This document shows, piece by piece, positions 49,319 through 57,237 of a stretch of 64,000 nt of DNA. A program made the translations under genes and the position numbers. The number at the start of each line of letters is the position of its first letter. Position 1 is the stretch's first letter. Source of the stretch: Exilibacterium sp. Its GTDB lineage: Bacteria; Pseudomonadota; Gammaproteobacteria; Pseudomonadales; Cellvibrionaceae. The notes below the pieces were generated by a model. That model saw nothing but the letters and a program-made list of their open reading frames with translations. It did no database searches and was not told the origin of the DNA. The stretch spans positions 1 to 64,000 of the forward strand of contig JANQMH010000034.1 in assembly GCA_028280195.1 (NCBI GenBank). The letters run 5' to 3'.

Positions 49319-50551
49319 ATGCCTGTGGGGAATGTTTCTTTTCCGAAAATGCCGCCGGTCGGCGGCGTGCGCCTGGGCACCGCCTGCGCCGCTATTAAAT
49401 CGACAGACCGTGACGATATCGCCCTGCTGGAACTGGCGGCCGGCAGCAGCGTAGCCGGTGTGTTTACGCAAAACGCTTACTGTGCGGCGCCGGTTACTGT
49501 GGCCAAAAACCACCTTGCTGCCTCACCCGGCGGAGATCAGAAGCACTACTGGCTGATCAATTCCGGCAATGCCAACGCCTGTACCGGCGCCCGGGGGCTG
49601 GCCGACGCAGAAAAAACCTGTGCCGACATGGCGGGGCTGGCGGGTGTGGCAACGACACAGGTGCTGCCATTCTCCACCGGCGTTATCGGCGAAACCCTGC
49701 CGCTGGAAAAAATCACTGCAGCACTGCCAAAAGCCTTTGGCGACCTGGATGATAACAACTGGGAAGCCGCGGCGCGGGCGATAATGACCACCGACACGCG
49801 GCCCAAAGGCGCCAGCGCACAATTTGAATACCGGGGCGTAACGATAAATGTCAGTGGCATGGCCAAGGGCTCGGGTATGATCAAGCCCGATATGGCCACC
49901 ATGCTTGCCTATGTAGTAACCGATGCAAAAGTCGCCTGGCCCCTGTTGCAGCAGTTACTGCACGAAGCGGTGGCGCAGTCGTTTAACCGCATCACCGTCG
50001 ATGGCGACACCTCTACCAACGATGCCTGTATGCTGGCTGCCACAGGCTGCGCGGCGCTGCCGGAAATCACCGAATCCGGCGGTGAGCTTTACACCCGTTT
50101 GTATGAGGCCCTGGCGGCGGTGCATATCCAGCTGGCCCAGGCCATCGTTGCCGACGGCGAGGGAGCCAGCAAATTCGTGACGGTGGAAGTGACCGGTGGC
50201 GCCACCCAGCGCGAATGCCTCGACATCGCTTATACCGTGGCCGAATCGCCGCTGGTAAAAACCGCCCTCTACGCCTCCGATCCGAATTGGGGGCGTATTG
50301 TGATGGCAATCGGCCGCGCCGGTATCAGGCAGCTGGATGTCGCCAGGATTAAAGTGTATATCAACAACGTTCTGATCGTGGCCGATGGCGGGCGCGCTGC
50401 AGCCTATACCGAGGCGCAGGGCCGGCAGGCAGTGAGCGGAGAAAACATCGCCATCCGTATTGAGCTTGGGCGGGGCAATTGTATGGACCACGTCTGGACC
50501 ACTGACCTTTCCCATGACTACGTTACCATCAACGCAGAATATCGAACCTGA
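49319..50551 (+). CDS. argJ: Bifunctional ornithine acetyltransferase / N-acetylglutamate synthase
   Basis: Arginine biosynthesis enzyme of 410 aa that recycles the acetyl group from N-acetylornithine to glutamate. The precursor self-cleaves before the nucleophilic Thr in KPDMATMLAYVVTD (about 190-200). Other signatures are NSGNANACTG, STGVIGETLPLEKI, and NRITVDGDTSTNDACMLAATG; it ends with HDYVTINAEYRT. Its stop overlaps the next start (TGATG). Confidence 0.97.
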   Translation: MPVGNVSFPKMPPVGGVRLGTACAAIKSTDRDDIALLELAAGSSVAGVFTQNAYCAAPVTVAKNHLAASPGGDQKHYWLINSGNANACTGARGLADAEKTCADMAGLAGVATTQVLPFSTGVIGETLPLEKITAALPKAFGDLDDNNWEAAARAIMTTDTRPKGASAQFEYRGVTINVSGMAKGSGMIKPDMATMLAYVVTDAKVAWPLLQQLLHEAVAQSFNRITVDGDTSTNDACMLAATGCAALPEITESGGELYTRLYEALAAVHIQLAQAIVADGEGASKFVTVEVTGGATQRECLDIAYTVAESPLVKTALYASDPNWGRIVMAIGRAGIRQLDVARIKVYINNVLIVADGGRAAAYTEAQGRQAVSGENIAIRIELGRGNCMDHVWTTDLSHDYVTINAEYRT

Positions 50552-51492
50552 TGACTAAAGTAATCCATGTTGCCGCCGGTGTAATCGTCAATGCACAGGG
50601 TCAGATATTAATTGCCAGACGCCCGGAGCACACCCACCAGGGTGGCTTGTGGGAATTTCCCGGCGGCAAAGTCGAAGCGCCGGAATCGGTACAGCAGGCG
50701 CTGGCTCGTGAACTGCATGAGGAGCTGGCCATCGAGATAAACGACAGCCGCCCGCTGATTTGTATTCGCCACGACTACAGCGACAAGTCCGTACTGTTGG
50801 ATGTCTGGAAGGTGACGGCTTTTTCCGGCGTGCCGCGCGGCAACGAGGGGCAGCCGATCGAATGGGTTGCGCCGCGTGATCTGGTAAACTTTTCCTTTCC
50901 GGCTGCCAATGTGCCGATTGTGGCGGCGGCCCGCCTGCCGGAGCGTCTGGCAATTACGGGCGCCGCCAGCGGTCGCGCCGACTATATTGAGAAAGTTTCT
51001 GCTGTTCTCGAACGCGGTGTTTCTCTGCTGCAATTGCGGGCGCATCATCTGGGCGACAGTGAATATACAGCCACCGCCGGTGAGCTTGCCGCACTGTGCC
51101 GGCGTGCCGGTGCCAGCCTTATCGCCAATACATCGGTAGGCATTTATCGCCATTGTGATTGCGATGGCCTGCATCTGACGGGCCGCCGTTTGATGGCCTT
51201 ACAGGAAAGACCGGTTCCCGATAGACAGTGGTTTGGTGCTTCCTGCCATTCCCTTGAAGAACTGCGCAAAGCTGAAGCGCTCGGTGCTGACTACGTTACC
51301 CTTTCGCCGGTGTTACCCACCACGACTCATCCGAAGGCAATGACTTTGGGGTGGTTGCGATTTGGTGAAATGACGCAACAGGCGAAGGTGCCGGTATTTG
51401 CATTGGGTGGGATGGGCGAGCAGTACCTGCACAAGGTGTTTGACTGCGGGGGACAGGGGGTTGCGGCGATCGGGGAGTTTTGGCCCGATTGA
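50551..51492 (+). CDS. mutT: Nudix hydrolase fused to a ThiE/TenI-like domain
   Basis: Protein of 313 aa. The N-terminal Nudix domain (about 1-130) has a complete box: GGKVEAPESVQQALARELHEE, with the RExxEE core, and belongs to the MutT (8-oxo-dGTP) branch. The C-terminal half (about 135-310) is a thiamine-phosphate-synthase-like barrel (LLQLRAHHLGDSEY, YVTLSPVLPTTTHP, VPVFALGGM). This fusion is found next to argJ in many gammaproteobacteria; the second half probably no longer makes thiamine phosphate. The start overlaps the argJ stop by one base. Confidence 0.93.
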   Translation: MTKVIHVAAGVIVNAQGQILIARRPEHTHQGGLWEFPGGKVEAPESVQQALARELHEELAIEINDSRPLICIRHDYSDKSVLLDVWKVTAFSGVPRGNEGQPIEWVAPRDLVNFSFPAANVPIVAAARLPERLAITGAASGRADYIEKVSAVLERGVSLLQLRAHHLGDSEYTATAGELAALCRRAGASLIANTSVGIYRHCDCDGLHLTGRRLMALQERPVPDRQWFGASCHSLEELRKAEALGADYVTLSPVLPTTTHPKAMTLGWLRFGEMTQQAKVPVFALGGMGEQYLHKVFDCGGQGVAAIGEFWPD

Positions 51493-51705
51493 AGAGAGTT
51501 GCCAGGGAGGGAAAGTCTATATGCTCGATTGCGTTGTCCTTTCTTTAAGTTGCTACACTTTCGATATAATTCGTATATTCGGTCGATATTGCAGTAGTTG
51601 ATCGGGGTCAAGTCATAAAATTTTGTTTGGCATATCTTCCTTTCCCAGATAGCTTCACTTCCGTGATTGTTTGGATTTTTAATCGCTAAGGATAGGAGGA
51701 CAGTT
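51493..51705. other. Left boundary of the accessory island
   Basis: No gene is supported. Base composition shifts here from GC-rich (mutT) to AT-rich. Confidence 0.4.
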
Positions 51706-51756
51706 ATGTTTTCTCAGCAGATATTTACTTGCCAGGCTTGTTGTCGCCACTTTTAA
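51706..51756 (+). CDS. Possible 16-codon leader peptide or gene remnant
   Basis: ATG preceded by GGAGGA at an ideal distance (51695-51700) opens a 16-codon frame: MFSQQIFTCQACCRHF. It has three Cys, two as CxxC. The SD is stronger than at most genes in this island. It may be a leader, the start of a gene truncated by the island's rearrangements, or chance. Confidence 0.25.
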   Translation: MFSQQIFTCQACCRHF

Positions 51757-51960
51757 TTCGCTTTGTCAAAAACTCCGATTTTGGAACAGTGCCTGATATC
51801 GTGCTTTTTTCGTGATTTTCGGTACTTATCCACAATGGGTTATTGCGTCCATATCGATAGGCCAGGTTGCTGTGGTTTCAGGCAGTAAAGATTTTTATTG
51901 CGTGGCAATACTGCTTGTTATCGGGAGCGCTTGAAAAAAAAGAGTACTGGGGATATATCT

Positions 51961-52320
51961 ATGGAAAGGGCCTTTGTCTTTTTGCCGATAAAGCGCTTAG
52001 CTTTGTCTGCCTTATTGTTGTACGCGCAGTTGAGTCCTGCTATGACTATAGCGCCAACTACTTACCTGCAAATGAAAAATAATGGCTGGATGGAGCATAA
52101 TATAAATGGTCCATTACTGGTGAGTAATGTAGCGGCGGCGGGAAATGTAGCATGTGGGCCCAAACCCTTAAAAAGCTTTACTCCTCACCCTTCAGCTCCT
52201 GGTAACTATTATTACGATTGTGATGAAGATCCATGGGGCCCTAGTCTGATGTGGCTTGCAGTCGTTCAGTTTTGCCCGCAAGGTTTTGTTTTGAGTAACG
52301 GCGTGGCCTGGAGCTGGTGA
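51961..52320 (+). CDS. Small secreted protein, probable N-terminal remnant of an Rhs/YD-repeat protein
   Basis: Frame of 119 aa starting ATG at 51961. The N-terminus is a credible Sec signal peptide (basic PIKR, then LALSALLLYAQLSPA, cleavage near AMT). The mature part holds four Cys (ACGP, YDCD, FCPQ region) and no recognised domain. It ends GFVLSNGVAWSW with a stop just where Rhs core sequence begins in another frame (GTG at 52317). I infer that a deletion joined the exported N-terminus of a large Rhs protein to its last core segment, out of frame. An independent small gene is also possible. Confidence 0.5.
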   Translation: MERAFVFLPIKRLALSALLLYAQLSPAMTIAPTTYLQMKNNGWMEHNINGPLLVSNVAAAGNVACGPKPLKSFTPHPSAPGNYYYDCDEDPWGPSLMWLAVVQFCPQGFVLSNGVAWSW

Positions 52321-52868
52321 TTGCCGACGCCTACGGCAATCAGGCGATCGACCTGGACAGCGACGGCAATATTGCGCTGAACTGGTTGCAGAACACCTCG
52401 GGCTATGCCGTTAAGAGTGTGCGCTACCAGGCGGATCTGGCCGCCTGGCGCGACGTGGAAACGCTGGCCGCGGGGAGTTTTATTCTGGATCACGGCCAGA
52501 CCCTGCTGGGTAACGGTGACGTGCAGATCGACTGGCGGGCGCCGGCGTCAGTGGCGGGGCATTTTGCGGTATTGGATCAAAGCCTGGTGGATGCGGCGGG
52601 TTATGCGGTGCACAATGACCACCTGGGTACACCGCAGCGGATAACGGACAGTGCGCAGGTAGTGGTCTGGGCGGCGGATTATCTGCCGTTTGGAGAGGCG
52701 CAGGTTGGGGTTGGGTTGGTAGAGGAGAATAATCGTTTTCCGGGGCAGTATTTTAGAGAAGCAAAAAGCAACGCAAAACGCGATGCGCAAAGTAAATTGC
52801 AATGTCAGCCCAAGCATACAGTGTCTTGCAGATGTGTAAGCCCTGGTGGGCAAAGAGTGCCGGGTTAA
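52317..52868 (+). pseudogene. Rhs core C-terminal segment 1, truncated
   Basis: The open frame runs LVIADAYGNQAIDLDSDGN, then the Rhs end-of-core hallmark HNDHLGTPQ (about 52612-52638), VVWAADYLPFGEA and NRFPGQYF. In an intact Rhs protein this is followed by YNRYRDYDP and DPxGL, then the toxin tip. Here the sequence switches right after GQYF (about 52756) to an unrelated Arg/Lys/Cys-rich tail of 37 aa, so the DPxGL boundary and toxin are missing. High GC (like the core genome) until the switch point. Confidence 0.75.
52585..52756 (+). repeat. Rhs end-of-core repeat R1
   Basis: First of three similar segments (others at 54762-55011 and 56582-56790) that share long identical stretches around GACCACCTGGGTAC, GCGGCGGATTATCTGCCG and GCGCAGGTTGGGGTTGGG. 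R1 alone keeps upstream core sequence; R2 and R3 begin within this segment. Confidence 0.85.
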
Positions 52869-52874
52869 TTTGTT

Positions 52875-53480
52875 ATGTACTCAAAAATTGTAGTAGAGCA
52901 TGAGCAGTTATTTTTAACCTGCTCATCATTGCAAGAGTGTAGCGATATGCTCAATGTGCGAATTTATTTAGATCAAGGGGAACAAAAACTGGCCTCTAAA
53001 ATACTACAGTCTTACCTAAAATCAGGTAACCCAGAAGCAGAGTATTTATATTCAAAGGCACCAAGTGGAAATGGTTCAGAACAGGCAATTGAAGCTCATC
53101 ATCTTAATTACATAAAAAAGTCCGCTGAAAAAGATTACCCGCCAGCCCTTTATTTATTAGGCGCATACTATGATATGGGAGATTATGTGCCAGCAGATAA
53201 AATTAAGGCGGCCCTTCTTTTTAAGAAGGCCGCTTCGCTGGGGCATGCGCACTCACAATGGATTCATGGTGAAGATTTATTATATGGTCGCAATGGCATT
53301 GATAAGGATGAAGTGCTTGGAGTCGAATGCATAAAAAAATCAGCTAACGCAAAGTTTGAGGGTGCACTAGAAACAGTTGCCAGGTTTTATGAGCAAGGCG
53401 CTTTTGGCTTTCCTAAAGATACAGGAAAGGCTGAAGCTGCTAGGAAACAAATTAATAATAAGGATGTTATTGGCTACTGA
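52875..53480 (+). CDS. Sel1-like repeat protein, candidate immunity protein
   Basis: Protein of 201 aa, AT-rich. After a less regular N-terminus, three Sel1-like repeats are visible: PPALYLLGAYYDMGDYVPAD (about 93-128), HSQWIHGEDLLYGRNGIDKD (about 129-165) and GALETVARFYEQGAFGFPKD (about 166-200). Sel1-repeat proteins are a known class of immunity proteins in polymorphic toxin loci, and it lies 6 bp after Rhs segment 1. No signal peptide, so probably cytoplasmic. The ATG has no clear SD. The immunity role is inferred from position. Confidence 0.75.
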   Translation: MYSKIVVEHEQLFLTCSSLQECSDMLNVRIYLDQGEQKLASKILQSYLKSGNPEAEYLYSKAPSGNGSEQAIEAHHLNYIKKSAEKDYPPALYLLGAYYDMGDYVPADKIKAALLFKKAASLGHAHSQWIHGEDLLYGRNGIDKDEVLGVECIKKSANAKFEGALETVARFYEQGAFGFPKDTGKAEAARKQINNKDVIGY

Positions 53481-53509
53481 TGTGAAGTAACACTACTGAT
53501 GATATTGAT

Positions 53510-54080
53510 TTGTCTGATTCGACGATTAGACTGCTTGTAAGCCAAGCGTTGAAATCATGGAATTGCCAGGCTATTTTAAAACTGCTTTTAGATAAAGATT
53601 ACATTGTTCGTACGCTTGCAGCACGTGAATTGCATATGCGCGGAGACGAGGAGACTTACGAATACGTAGTTGGTTTTTTTGATTCTCAAGAAATCTATAT
53701 GCGGGAAATATGTGCATTTGTTCTAGGGCGGCTGGGCACGCCTCAGATGCCTTTTAGAAGTCTTTCTATTCCAATCTTGAAAAATTAGTTGTTGACAGTG
53801 ATGCCGAAGCCCGAGCTGCTTCTGCCGCCGCTTTTGGCCATATTTGCTTTGATGGAATGCCATCTGAAATTGAAAATCTGTTGTATCGGATCAAAACGCA
53901 GATGTACGTTGTTGTGTTGCCGCATCACTTGGAAACGCATCCGATAGCAAGGAAACTCAGGAGATTCTTGCGATTCTCCATCAAGATCCTGATGCACAAG
54001 TCAGAGAGTATACTGAACTAGGGCTAGATATTTTAGAGGCCAAGCGAGAAGAACAGCAAGACAATAGGGATCTGATCTGA
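53510..54080 (+). pseudogene. HEAT-repeat protein, two frameshifts, candidate immunity gene remnant
   Basis: A HEAT-type series of paired helices is readable only by changing frame twice. Segment 1 (53510-about 53755) includes KDYIVRTLAARELHMRGDEE and EICAFVLGRLG. Segment 2 (about 53770-53890) has LVVDSDAEARAAASAAFGHI. Segment 3 (about 53893-54080) has ADVRCCVAASLGNASDSKE and PDAQVREYTELGLDILEAK, ending at TGA 54078. The first shift is near the T-run at 53750-53755, the second near 53890-53897. No ATG is found; TTG at 53510 is the likeliest start. HEAT-repeat proteins are also known immunity partners. Sequencing error could cause one of the shifts. Confidence 0.7.
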
Positions 54081-54270
54081 ATGTTTTTTAGTAGAAATTG
54101 AGAAAAGGGTCGGCATGCTTGTTTTTTAATCAAATCCGGCCCATTATTCTGGCTCGTCGAGATGAATCAAACGGTTAATCCGGCCTAACAAGAACCAGAG
54201 GGGACTAAGATCAATAAGGCCTCGATCAAGTTATGCTGAGCAGGTGACCCCACTCGACCCCCGTAGATCA

Positions 54271-54423
54271 ATGAACAGAAACATACAATTTGTAGTCTTT
54301 TACATCAAAGAACATATCACTGTAATCACGATCGCCATTATTATCCTATTAGCATTGATATATTTTTCAGCCAGGAGTGCCTATCTACTTGATCAAAGTA
54401 TGAACTGTCACACAATAACCAAA
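54271..54423 (+). pseudogene. Truncated membrane-protein fragment abutting the coaE copy
   Basis: ATG at 54271 opens a frame with one strong membrane helix (VITIAIIILLALIYFSA). The frame continues to 54636, but from about 54424 it reads the antisense strand of a coaE fragment, so only about 51 aa are native. Perhaps an entry-facing immunity or toxin-linked membrane protein cut by the insertion; product unknown. Confidence 0.4.
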
Positions 54424-54752
54424 ATCGGCGCAGCGCAGGCGTTTTTCCTGGCTGGTCTGGGTATTCATAATGGCTTTGACCTGTTCCTCGGAGCTGTTGT
54501 CTCTGCCCATTACCCGCGATACCTGCATGGCTTCCGGGATATCCACCACCAGTATCCGCTGCACCAGCCGGTTCTGGCCGGTTTCTATCAGCAGGGGAGA
54601 AGCCAACAGGCTATAGTGGCTGATGGCATTCTTTAGCCCGACCTTTAATTCCTGACAAATCGCCTCAAGGCCGCCCGGTCCAGCGAGCCGTCATCAGCCA
54701 GGATATCGGTGCCAAAGTGCTGGGCGATGGTCACCAGCGCGGGTTTGCCCTT
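54424..54752 (-). pseudogene. Partial duplicate of coaE
   Basis: Matches the coaE gene at 58112-58498, in the same orientation, with a few base differences and one internal 58-bp deletion (329 bp against 387 bp; the join is at about 54665). Both ends of coaE are missing. At 54753 it is directly joined to the start of Rhs repeat R2. The intact gene is 3.7 kb to the right. Confidence 0.9.
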
Positions 54753-54757
54753 GTCGC

Positions 54758-55275
54758 GTTATGGTGGACGCGGAGTGCTATGCGGTGCACAATGACCACC
54801 TGGGTACGCCGCAGCGGATGAGGGGCAGTGCGCAGATGGTGGTCTGGGCGGCGGATTATCTGCCGTTTGGGGAAGCGCAGGTTGGGGTTGGGTTGAGGAG
54901 AGTAATCGTTTTCCGGGGCAGTATTTTGGTGGTGAGAGTGGGCTGCATTATAACTATTATCGGGATTATGATCCGACGATAGGGCGATATCTTCAACCTG
55001 ATCCTATCGGCTTATTACTTGACTATGGTAGTCCGCAGCTTCAGGTTGCTATAACAGTGGTCTTGTTAGACACCACTTCATTTTCTGATAAAACATTAAA
55101 TCACGTATATGTATATGCGGGCCAAAACCCAGCCGTAAATATTGATCCAAATGGTTTAAATTTCTTAAGGTTTATTAAGCCTATACGAGATTTTCTTAAG
55201 AATGATAGGAAAAGAAAAGACGATAAACGGGATGGCGTTTATGTATGCCCACCCGACCGTAAGGAACGCTGCTAA
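54758..55275 (+). pseudogene. Orphan Rhs tip 2 (core end plus short C-terminal region)
   Basis: Begins within the Rhs core end (CYAVHNDHLGTPQ) with no start codon of its own, shifts frame at about 54893 (4 bases fewer than R1), then reads NRFPGQYFGGESGLHYNYY, RDYDPTIGRYLQPDPIG and NPAVNIDPNGL (about 55125-55155), the canonical core/tip boundary. The tip after DPNGL is only 38 aa, basic (DFLKNDRKRKDDKRDG) and ends VCPPDRKERC. The same frame would resume after two stops (TNVPEELCIKAQAQC), so the tip may itself be damaged. AT-rich from about 55000. Confidence 0.8.
54762..55011 (+). repeat. Rhs end-of-core repeat R2
   Basis: Second copy of the Rhs core end; nearly identical to R3 from GACCACCTGGGTACGCCG to GGATTATGATCCGACGAT and to R1 up to the GGGGCAGTATTTT segment. 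Confidence 0.85.
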
Positions 55276-55407
55276 CAAGCATTTTGACGGTGTATATCTG
55301 ATACTAACGTGCCTGAAGAGCTGTGTATTAAAGCTCAAGCCCAATGTATAAGTTCACCTCTTCCAAAATTGTTCCCACATTGGGAATCAGTTAGATAGAA
55401 AATACAT

Positions 55408-55743
55408 ATGGATCAAAAAGAATTTGAAAGTCTGATTAATGAAGCAATAGCAAATAGCGACTTTGAGCGAGGGCTTATGGTTGCAATATCTCGGTATAAA
55501 GATGTCACCACGCGAAAATCTAGCAATCAAAGAGCAGCTGTGTTAAGACTAATTCGGGGATTCGCAGGATTAATGCTAGAAGAGGATGTTAATATTATTG
55601 TCGGTCAAAAAAATAAATCTGATCAACTATCTGTCTGCGATTTCTGTGGAAAAATCTTTCAATTTGCTAAAGTTACACAAAGCCATAGCGGCGTTGTAAT
55701 ATGTAACGCATGTGTAGCAACTATATGGAAAGGGCAAGATTGA
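55408..55743 (+). CDS. Small protein with C-terminal ClpX-type C4 zinc finger, candidate immunity protein
   Basis: Protein of 111 aa. Residues 1-70 are predicted helical (FESLINEAIANSDFERGLMV) with no known domain. Residues about 76-108 read CDFCGK, then HSGVVICNACV: two CxxC knuckles about 20 residues apart with the FCGK and ICxxCV pattern of the ClpX N-terminal zinc-binding domain. No AAA domain follows. It follows orphan tip 2 by 132 bp and is the natural candidate for its immunity gene. Zinc binding is a strong prediction; the role is inference. Confidence 0.7.
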   Translation: MDQKEFESLINEAIANSDFERGLMVAISRYKDVTTRKSSNQRAAVLRLIRGFAGLMLEEDVNIIVGQKNKSDQLSVCDFCGKIFQFAKVTQSHSGVVICNACVATIWKGQD

Positions 55744-55758
55744 CATTTCCGTTATGCC

Positions 55759-55810
55759 GGTGACAGTTTACTTAACTGCTGGATTATTGATGTTTAAGTG
55801 AACTGTCCCC
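55759..55810. repeat. REP-like inverted repeat
   Basis: GTGACAGTTTACTTAA at the left and TTAAGTGAACTGTCCCC at the right are near-perfect reverse complements around an 18-nt loop. The form resembles repetitive extragenic palindromes; no transposase of the REP-associated type is in the window. Confidence 0.6.
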
Positions 55811-56049
55811 GAAATACGGCTGGAGTGTGGAGAAAACCCATCGGAATATAACAGCTTCGATATCGATGACCACCAGCGTAGCGGCCACGATGGAGTCGTT
55901 GTCCTGTGAGGGTTGCAGTAGCCAGTATACCGACATCAATACTGGACAAGCACCTCTTGGTGATTAGGTGGCTGTTTGCTTTGCTTCATGTATGAGGGCC
56001 AAAGGGTGCAGCCCGTTTCAATCTGCTCGGTGAAAAGGTTTATCTTATT
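55811..56049. other. Unassigned island sequence
   Basis: A more GC-rich patch (about 55820-55960) with an interrupted open frame (a short stretch reads DDHQRSGHDGVVV on one frame), perhaps a fragment of an unrelated gene. No product is recognised. Confidence 0.3.
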
Positions 56050-56268
56050 ATGAAAAAGGAGCTTGCAGTGGGGCTGATGAAAGGCTTAAAAAAATGTCGT
56101 GATGCCGTTGATGACGTAGAGTTAACATCTAGAGATATTCCTGAAGATGACTTCAGGCGTGAATTTCATAAAATACTAGGAGAGATTTCTCTTGATCTAT
56201 ACTCCAAAGCTATGGGAAAAATACTTTTGGGTTTTCCTGAATTAGATCCATACAATAATAATAGATAA
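56050..56268 (+). CDS. Small hypothetical protein
   Basis: Protein of 72 aa, charged and mostly helical (KGLKKCRDAVDDVELTSRD, FRREFHKILGEISLDLYSKA), no membrane segment or signal peptide. AAAAGG lies about 12 nt upstream of the ATG. Its AT-rich composition and its position between two Rhs tips make it another immunity candidate; no family is recognised. Confidence 0.5.
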   Translation: MKKELAVGLMKGLKKCRDAVDDVELTSRDIPEDDFRREFHKILGEISLDLYSKAMGKILLGFPELDPYNNNR

Positions 56269-56581
56269 TGGACATGCATAATTTTATATGTGCGAAGAAA
56301 GGTATCTCTCCGGACCTTTGATAGAGACCATGCAGTTTGAAGTAGATATTGAAATGGTTACTTTGCGTTTTCGTAAGTAAAAAGCTATGTGTGGGCAATA
56401 TCTGGCCGCGACCCATCTGTCAGACGGCGAACCGAAAAGTAACGAAAGGAGGGTAGGGGCACTGATAACTGCGCGCCTAGCAAAGCTCAGGCGCAGGGGA
56501 AGTTAAACGATAGGGCGGTTATTTAATGGAAACTGCGCATTGGTTTCCTGTGGGTGGGAACCCCGCCCGGGCAAGGTTGGT
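56269..56581. other. Unassigned island sequence with a hairpin
   Basis: No gene is supported. A hairpin at 56473-56494 pairs GCGCCT-AGC with GCT-AGGCGC around AAA. GC rises towards 56580, where Rhs repeat R3 begins. Confidence 0.3.
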
Positions 56582-56790
56582 CACCACCTGGGTACGCCGC
56601 AGCAGATGACGGACAGTGCGCAGATGGTGGTTTGGGCGGCGGATTGTCTGCCGTTTGGGGAAGCGCAGGTTGGGGTTGGGTTGATTGAGGAGAATAATCG
56701 TTTTCCGGGGTAGTATTTTGATGGTGAGAGTAGGCTGCATTATAACTATTATCGGGATTATGATCCGACGATAGGGCGATATATCCAAGG
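56582..56790 (+). repeat. Rhs end-of-core repeat R3
   Basis: Third copy of the Rhs core end, closest to R2: the two stay alike through the GGATTATGATCCGACGAT segment and diverge at about 56785 (R2 at about 54995), just before the variable tip. Confidence 0.85.
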
Positions 56791-57220
56791 TGACCCTATT
56801 GAGCAATTGTATAGCTACAATAACCCTGGACTTCAGTCAGCGATTAAGCTTGGGATTCTGTTACAAAAAACGGGTGTCAATTTAAACCATCTTTATGGCT
56901 ATGCACTACAAAATCCACTGAGCTATTTCGACCCTTTTGGATTATCTCCAGATTCTTCAGGGGGCAATGATGACAGCAACGATAAGTTATGCTCAGACAA
57001 AAAGAAAGATAAGAAGAAGGACGAATGTGGCGCCTTAACTAAAATTGCTAAGGCACTTGGTAAAAGGGGGCAAGCTATTATTCCTGTCTGCAGGTTAATG
57101 TCTAGAGGCGTAGAACATGGTGAAGAAAGCAGAGGTTCTCCTAAACCTCCCAGTATGCCTCCCAAGGATCGTACACCGCCTATTTCGGCCCCCAAAGATC
57201 CGAAGGGAGATAAAGAATGA
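56582..57220 (+). pseudogene. Orphan Rhs tip 3, interrupted by one stop codon
   Basis: Starts inside the Rhs core end (HLGTPQQMTDSAQ) without a start codon. The frame is continuous except for one TAG at 56711-56713, where R1 and R2 have CAG (GQYF becomes G-stop-YF). It continues YFDGESRLHYNYYRDYDP, NHLYGYALQNPLSYFDPFGL (core/tip boundary, about 56880-56946), then a tip of about 90 aa with an Asp/Lys-rich part (DKKKDKKKDECG), GKRGQAIIPVCRLMSRGVEH, and a Pro/Lys-rich end. No nuclease motif is recognised. A TTG at 56807 could start a shortened product. Confidence 0.8.
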
Positions 57221-57237
57221 CCTGATTGGGAAAAGAT

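Noticed and set aside
54424-54636. C-terminal part of a 130-aa frame starting at 54244
   Set aside because: From 54424 the frame is the antisense strand of a coaE fragment, so the product is a chance fusion.
56473-56494. Hairpin as an integron attC site
   Set aside because: No conserved attC core pair at the ends, no integrase and no cassette structure.
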